The translations under genes and the position numbers were made by a program. A DNA stretch of 7,451 bases from Nitrososphaeraceae archaeon (lineage in GTDB: Archaea > Thermoproteota > Nitrososphaeria > Nitrososphaerales > Nitrososphaeraceae), in NCBI GenBank assembly GCA_025449515.1, contig JANWJI010000054.1:1-7451 (forward strand). The letters are read 5' to 3'. Below, piece after piece: positions 6,505 to 7,451 of the stretch (positions within the stretch are counted from its first letter, which is position 1; every line of letters begins with the position of its first letter). The notes under the pieces are model-generated. The model was not told the origin of the DNA. It searched no databases and was given only the letters and a program-made list of their open reading frames with translations.

Positions 6505-6693
6505 TTATGGTGGTGATATCTTGATTGTTTCATTAATGAATCCATGTACTTGATGGGGCGAGTGGTTTCTGAACCAAATTTGACATGATTTTAGGCCCCA
6601 GCGTTAGATTAGTCTAGTAGGCCATGGCAATTGGGATGGCTCTCTCGTGCTGATGACCTCATATACGGATGAGTCAGGTCTTCCTTTAATAGA
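6505..6693 (-). other. open minus-strand stretch with one stop, possible relic
   Basis: One minus frame reads GRPDSSVYEVISTREPSQLP, then PTRLI, a TAA at 6604-6606, and WGLKSCQIWFRNHSPHQVHG ending FINETIKISPP and TAA. It lacks a start codon and I do not recognise it. It overlaps a different minus frame with a start codon (6609-6818), which is no more convincing. I list it so that the stretch is described; real coding history is uncertain. Confidence 0.2.
6556..6588. repeat. partial copy of the beta-propeller gene's 3' end
   Basis: GGTTTCTGAACCAAA at 6564-6578 is identical to 5028-5042, which encodes FGSET at the end of the beta-propeller protein. Flanks also match after small gaps: GGCG before and GACAT after in both places, with a 3-nt (TTT) insertion here. 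On the minus strand both read FGSET. This may be a scrap of a lost paralogue, or a chance match helped by the GGTT/AACC inverted symmetry of the core. Confidence 0.3.
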
Positions 6694-6828
6694 CTATGGA
6701 ATTGACTTCTACGCAGGCCCGTGTATTGCCGGGATAATATCTTGTTTTTTTCGCTTCTAATGACTTTGTTTTTAACAAGTAAAGGCGTTCTATATGAGAA
6801 AAACAAAATAAAATGCATCTAGCCATCT

Positions 6829-6957
6829 TTACTGAGATGTCTTAATCTGTTGATCCGCCTTCTGGTTCGTCTCCTGGCCCCACTCCAAGTCTCCTTTATT
6901 TATTTCATCCAGCGTTCCTATCTCATCGGTTCATCCCCGTTCAGAGATTAGCCGCAT
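6829..6957 (-). pseudogene. small hydrophilic ORF interrupted by one stop
   Basis: From ATG at 6957 the frame reads MRLISERG, a TGA (6931-6933), then TDEIGTLDEINKGDLEWGQ and ETNQKADQQIKTSQ to TAA. The highly polar, acidic-then-amidated composition looks protein-like and the TGA is one substitution from GGA or AGA. It would be a 42-residue small protein, family unknown. It starts about 60 nt past the stop of the pseudogene at 7017, on the same strand, so both may once have been co-transcribed. Length is too short to exclude chance. Confidence 0.25.
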
Positions 6958-7016
6958 GTCTTCTTGTATTCAATTGGTTGTGCAGGTGGAATCTCATAAC
7001 CTAGGAATTCTGAAAT

Positions 7017-7451
7017 CTACAGACATAGCTGTTTCCTGATCTTATCAACAGGGAATGGAGGCGGGCCGTTCTTATCATCTCGTGCGACTTCATTCTCGAT
7101 CTCTTTCAATAACTCTCTTAACAGATTCTTACCACTAACTGTTCTCGCAACCTCCACTGGAGTTTGGCCTACTAGAGCTGGTATACTCCTATTAATCCAG
7201 TCTTCATAATAGCTCTGAAAGTAATCCTTTATCTGTCGTTTAAGCGTAGGTGGAATTTCTAATTCAATATTATCATGAACATACTTTTATTCCCTTCATT
7301 AACTTTTGGGCTATAGTAAGAGAATAGATCTCTTGCGTAATTAGCAGTTATGATCTATTAGTGCTGCCTATTTTGACTGTATTCTTAGATTGAAATCCTG
7401 TTAGACTGCATCACTCTGAAGTTCAGTATACCGGATACAATATCAGATATG
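7017..7451 (-). pseudogene. C-terminal part of broken gene with IPALxGxTPxEVART motif
   Basis: An 89-codon open stretch (7286 to 7017) begins KYVHDNIELEIPPTLKR, contains YYEDWINRSIPALVGQTPVE, VARTVSGKNLLRELLKEIEN and ends FPVDKIRKQLCL, TAG. The W-x-x-x-x-I-PAL-x-G-x-TP-x-E-x-x-RT-x-x-G core matches the C-terminus of a widespread, poorly characterised protein family, some members of which I recall carrying SEC-C-type zinc motifs; I cannot name it firmly. Upstream, another frame gives ISDIVSGILNFRVMQSNRIS, a stop, EYSQNR, two more stops and then NYARDLFSYYSPKVNEGN. The G-I-L-x-x-x-x-x-x-x-N-R-I-S-I piece fits the strand that precedes this motif in the family. A one-base shift near 7290 joins the frames. 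The gene therefore has at least three stops and one frameshift, and its N-terminal part lies outside the window. Confidence 0.6.

Noticed and set aside
6609..6818. A 69-codon minus-strand ORF with an ATG start
   Set aside because: Mixed, low-complexity composition with no hydrophobic pattern or motif. It overlaps another equally open minus frame, and no promoter or ribosome-binding site is seen.

Overview
The window looks archaeal, most likely from an ammonia-oxidising Nitrososphaeria (Thaumarchaeota) genome of the Nitrososphaera/Nitrosocosmicus kind. This is inferred, not proven. The clues are AT-rich DNA, A/T-rich box-A-like elements about 25 nt before start codons (suggesting leaderless transcripts), a broken secreted protein with a C-terminal beta domain of the type seen in thaumarchaeal PEFG-CTERM proteins, and integrase and IS5-type remnants. 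Only three long genes appear intact: a six-span membrane protein (59-874, minus), a patatin-like phospholipase (1601-3079, plus) and a soluble eight-bladed PQQ-like beta-propeller protein (5007-6143, minus).

Region by region. 1-874 holds the membrane protein. 875-1600 is non-coding apart from an eroded secreted-protein-like relic (902-1136) and a likely promoter for the phospholipase. 1601-3079 is the phospholipase, followed by a short non-coding spacer and a good minus-strand hairpin/T-run terminator (3266-3297). That terminator ends a secreted-protein pseudogene (3301-3915, minus), broken by two compensating single-base shifts that expose two adjacent stops. 4020-4693 is a badly decayed IS5-family transposase with several stops, frameshifts and an internal deletion. 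It abuts the N-terminal part of a probable tyrosine integrase (4631-4939, minus), whose early codons spell the T-arm and acceptor end of a tRNA, as expected for an integrase with its attachment site inside the gene. 5007-6143 is the beta-propeller gene. 6144-7016 contains only short minus-strand open stretches, probably relics or tiny genes. 7017 to the right edge is the C-terminal part of another broken gene.

The intact genes do not form a visible pathway or operon; each stands alone, with decayed DNA between. The best reading is an accessory region shaped by integration, IS insertion and gene decay. I found no CRISPR array, toxin-antitoxin pair, complete RNA gene or recognisable new multigene system. 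The most informative signals are the integrase/tRNA-end/IS mosaic and the unusually high share of pseudogenes, which could also partly reflect indel errors in the assembly.
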